Source: Paulinella micropora
Lineage: Eukaryota; Cercozoa; Imbricatea; Euglyphida
Length of the DNA: 32,805 nt
Direction: 5' to 3'
Assembly: GCA_009731375.1 (NCBI GenBank)
Contig: BJOX01000266.1
Location: 547,673-580,477 of the forward strand
Within the stretch, counting starts at the first letter, position 1. The number at the start of each line of letters is the position of its first letter. Both the position numbers and the translations under genes were made by a program. Below are positions 1-32,805 of the stretch, piece after piece. Below the pieces are notes generated by a model. That model searched no databases, was not told the origin of the DNA, and saw nothing but the letters and a program-made list of their open reading frames with translations.

Positions 1-99
1 CACAACAACAGAGCCTCGGAACCAACACAACTACATAGCCTCGGAACCAACACAACAACATAGCCTCGGAGCCAACACAACGACATAGCCTCGAAACCA
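1..99. repeat. 25-bp minisatellite, four copies
   Basis: Four tandem units of the form CACAACaaCAtAGCCTCGGA followed by ACCAA, with a few substitutions. It extends past the left edge of the window. Confidence 0.9.
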
Positions 100-157
100 G
101 TGGGAAGAGGCCCAACCACCTCCTCTTCCCGTGGGGTGCCATACTGTGCACCCCTCC

Positions 158-228
<71 letters not shown>

Positions 229-460
229 GGAGGAGGAGGAAGAGGAGCAGCAGCAGTAGCAGAGGAGCAGGAGCAGGAGGAGAAGGAGAAGGAGAAGCAG
301 GAGGAGGAGGAGGAGGAGGAGGAGGAGCAGGAGGAGAAGGGAAGGAGAAGGAGAAGGAGAAGGCGAAGGCGAATACGAGGTAGACGTTGACGCCACGTGC
401 TCGGGGGTTGAAGGCCAGCTGCACCAACAACAGATTACGTATGCATAGATATATATACAT
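100..460. repeat. TAA array, GGA-rich tract and short hairpin
   Basis: 102-110 and 122-130 form a perfect 9-bp hairpin (GGGAAGAGG/CCTCTTCCC). 158-225 is (TAA)n and 228-372 is imperfect (GGA/GAAG)n purine tract. No coding region is supported; the long open frames here are repeat translations. Confidence 0.85.
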
Positions 461-563
461 ATGTATGTATGTATGTATGTATGTCTGTATGTATGTATGT
501 ATGTATGTCTGTATGTATGTATGTATGTATTTATGTATGTATATATGTGTGTAGGTGTGTATG

Positions 564-594
<31 letters not shown>

Positions 595-763
595 GTATGT
601 ATGTATGCATGTATATAAGTATGTATGCGTATATGTATGTATGCATGCATGTATGTATGTATGTATGTATGTATGTATGTATGTATGCATATGTATGCAT
701 ATGTATGTATGTATGTATGTATGTGCATGTATGTATGTATGTATGTATGTATGTATTTGTCTG

Positions 764-823
<60 letters not shown>

Positions 824-1065
824 CCTACCTACCTACCTACCTACCTACCTACCTACCTACCTACCTACCTACCTACCTATCTATCTATCTATCTATCTAT
901 CTATCTNNNNNNNNNNCATTAGACATATGCATATAATTATACATACATACATACATACATACATACATACATACATACCATGCAGGTATGAATCTAAGCT
1001 GTGTTGACTGTTGTGTAGATCTAAGCTGTGTTTACAACATACATACATACACACACATACATACA

Positions 1066-1096
<31 letters not shown>

Positions 1097-1234
1097 GTGT
1101 ACGCATATACGCAAATACGCAGGTATCTCCATCGGTTTCACGTTTCCTGTAATACATATATGTTATGTATGTATAGAAAATCATGTACTATAGTAGTATA
1201 GAGATATGTTTGTATCGACTTGACTGTGGTGTAG
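461..1234. repeat. GTAT, TATC, TACC and CATA arrays
   Basis: 461-758 (GTAT)n with variants, 766-822 (TATC)n, 823-878 (TACC)n, 879-906 (TATC)n, a 10-N gap, then 938-978 and 1037-1095 (CATA)n. Short islands at 979-1036 and 1096-1234 hold no supported exon. Confidence 0.9.
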
Positions 1235-1284
1235 ATTTGCTTGGACGACTACGGCGACGACCAGGACAAGCTGGAAACATTGTG
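1235..1284 (+). CDS. Candidate plus-strand exon: ICLDDYGDDQDKLETL
   Basis: 50 nt between acceptor tggtgtag and donor TGTG|GTAGTA, with TTGAC upstream as a possible branch site. The acidic peptide frame is open. A similar intron end (TTGACTGTTGTGTAGATCT) occurs at 1000-1020, like the echoes seen around CLC exons. If real it belongs to another gene, convergent with the CLC gene. I do not recognise the product. Confidence 0.3.
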
Positions 1285-1339
1285 GTAGTAATACATACAT
1301 ACATACATACATACATACATACATACATACAACATACAT

Positions 1340-1364
<25 letters not shown>

Positions 1365-1371
<7 letters not shown>

Positions 1372-1404
1372 GTGCGTGCATACATACATACATACATACA
1401 TACG

Positions 1405-1449
<45 letters not shown>

Positions 1450-1720
1450 GAGATGTCGCAAAGGAATGTAGTCCTTGCAAAGGAACGCAGTTTCACATCA
1501 AACAATAATTTGTGTACTGTGCATGTGTCCGGGNNNNNNNNNNATATCCTCCCACTCTCCATTCCTAGATTGCCTTTTTCTTCAACGTCCTTCCTCCTCT
1601 TCTTTTTCCAGAACACAGTCTACCCGTGATTCCCATCCCGGACACATGCACAGTACACAAATTATTGTTTGATGTGAAACTGCGTTCCTTTGCAAGGACT
1701 ACATTCCTTTGCGACATCTC

Positions 1721-1817
<97 letters not shown>

Positions 1818-1850
1818 CGTATGTATGTATGTATGTATGTATGCACGCAC
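1365..1850. repeat. Large inverted repeat around an assembly gap
   Basis: Left arm (about 1365-1533: CGTGCGTGCATAC, GATA array, GATGAGATGTCGCAAAGG ... CATGTGTCCGGG) is repeated in reverse complement at about 1637-1855. Some 85 bp of the arms are non-microsatellite. The spacer (1544-1636) and a 10-N gap lie between. It is either a genuine palindrome or an assembly join error. Confidence 0.85.
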
Positions 1851-2007
1851 GTTGCCAAGCAAACAACAGGGACTTCACGTGATAAGAAAGACAAAAAATA
1901 AAAATCATGCCAGAGATGTGATAATACATCAATTTATTTTCGTGAATTTTTCATATCAGCTAGGGTCAAAAGCTATGCTAATTTCCAATACCAACGTCAA
2001 ATATTAT

Positions 2008-2017
2008 TATTATAATG

Positions 2018-2050
<33 letters not shown>

Positions 2051-2052
2051 TC
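2008..2052. repeat. ATT microsatellite
   Basis: (ATT)n with one interruption. The AT-rich flanks (1856-2149) show nothing I can name. Confidence 0.85.
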
Positions 2053-2149
2053 AGATATAGTAAATCTGCCTTGGAGTGTTGACTGTGACATATTTGAGGG
2101 AAATCCCGATGAAAAAACCTAGTCACACTTGCTAAACAGAGTTCCAGCC

Positions 2150-2551
2150 CAATGGCCTCAAGGCGTTAAACTGTGACGCCAACTCATAACCCTTTGGTGG
2201 TAGATGCTGGGGAGGAGGGTCGTTGCGCGCGTAAAAGATCTTAAACTCCGCATATGCTGGTTGATAGCCCAGGACCCAGCAGACACCAGATTGTTATGGG
2301 TGGGGTTTCGAGGCAGCTCTAGCAACCGCGCTTGGTGTATGCACTTGCACATTCGGTGACGTCTTGCAAGAGGTTGCTGGGACTGCGGAATAACCTCGGC
2401 TTAGTGCAGTCTTGCCCTCAGGAGCTCCATCGGTGGCCCCGATCATCAGGCGAGAGACTGACACGGGGGGGTGGAGGACCTCGAACAAGGGTATTGGAGG
2501 CTTATGTCCGTTGAGGATATGCCATTAGCTGCATCAGTACGCCTCAGATAT

Positions 2552-2600
<49 letters not shown>
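2150..2600 (+). mobile_element. Retroelement-like 3' end with (ATT)n tail
   Basis: About 400 bp of moderate-GC sequence ending GCCTCAGATATAGT then (ATT)n at 2553-2600. Its last ~165 bp recur in reverse complement at 21227-21391, also joined to an ATT-type repeat. The common end plus tail suggests a SINE or the 3' end of a LINE. No coding domain seen; the 5' end is not defined. Confidence 0.6.
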
Positions 2601-32584
<29,984 letters not shown>

Positions 32585-32628
32585 AGATAGATAGATAGAT
32601 AGATAGATAGGTAGATAGATAGATAGAT

Positions 32629-32805
32629 GAGATATCGACTAATGTCAGAAAAAAGGAGCTTCTGATTTCGTCAACCAAGGAAGTCTGTGGGTAAAGTATT
32701 AACCCGATGCCCAGCTAAGCCGTGATGTTTGCACGGAAGGGACTGATACAGGCGATACCAAAGCTCCCTAGTACCAGGCGGGGCCAGGGCTCGTTCCATA
32801 AGCGC
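32629..32805 (+). mobile_element. 432-bp GATA-associated element, copy 7 (runs off window)
   Basis: Begins GAGATATCGACTAATG after a GATA array and continues to the end of the window. Confidence 0.9.

Overview
This is eukaryotic nuclear DNA. GT-AG introns split one protein into exons of about 13 to 150 nt, there are tRNA-derived SINEs with polymerase III boxes, and most of the rest is microsatellite (GATA/TATC, CATA/GTAT, GATT/TTGGA, ATT, CT, CTT, CTA, GGTA). There are no bacterial gene features. I do not recognise the species. The long open frames of YLSI, YIHT, MYVC, LLLL or SSSS type are translated repeats, not genes. Nine stretches of N interrupt the window: 907-916, 1534-1543, 12690-12840, 16974-16983, 18751-18845, 21392-21719, 23107-23384, 24730-25003 and 30787-31760.

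The one gene I can support lies on the minus strand and runs almost the whole window, from about 32584 to a stop codon at 3558. It is a CLC-family chloride channel or Cl-/H+ antiporter, closest in motif style to the CLC-6/7 group. In order the exons encode a transmembrane helix (31817-31867), the [11 protein letters not shown] pore signature (29582-29655), the loop and helices ending in SYPDP/GAYAIIGSAAVMGG/VVLLELTNDIK (29136-20699), the helix with GNIFNNGLYH (19110-19196), CBS domain 1 (about 15446-11550), a poorly conserved linker (about 8935-7946), CBS domain 2 (7351-6165) and an acidic, probably disordered tail (5614-3558). Reading phase is consistent across every adjacent pair of well-supported exons, which is strong evidence that the dispersed pieces are one transcript. 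The N-terminal half, including the GSGIP and GxEGP regions, lies beyond the right edge. Only about 1.3 kb of some 29 kb is coding.

The striking feature is that many exons are surrounded by partial, diverged copies of themselves ('echoes') in the adjacent introns: about 35 in all, mostly same-strand, some inverted. They are bounded by microsatellite and usually hold just the 5' or just the 3' part of the exon with its splice site. One 57-nt exon has three extra full-length copies with open frames and GT/AG edges. Many introns start directly with a repeat whose unit is itself a donor consensus (GTATGTATG, GTAGGTAGG).

The intronic and flanking DNA also carries several mobile or satellite families. 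A roughly 432-bp element is present seven times, always with the same polarity relative to GATA arrays. There are two tRNA-SINE copies, other retroelement 3' ends with (ATT)n tails, two foldback elements, a TTTCGGCCA-terminated MITE-like sequence inside a local segmental duplication, two satellites (units about 140-160 and 183 bp), an AGCT palindromic array, and a large inverted repeat around an assembly gap at 1365-1850. A single candidate exon of another gene is seen on the plus strand at 1235-1284.
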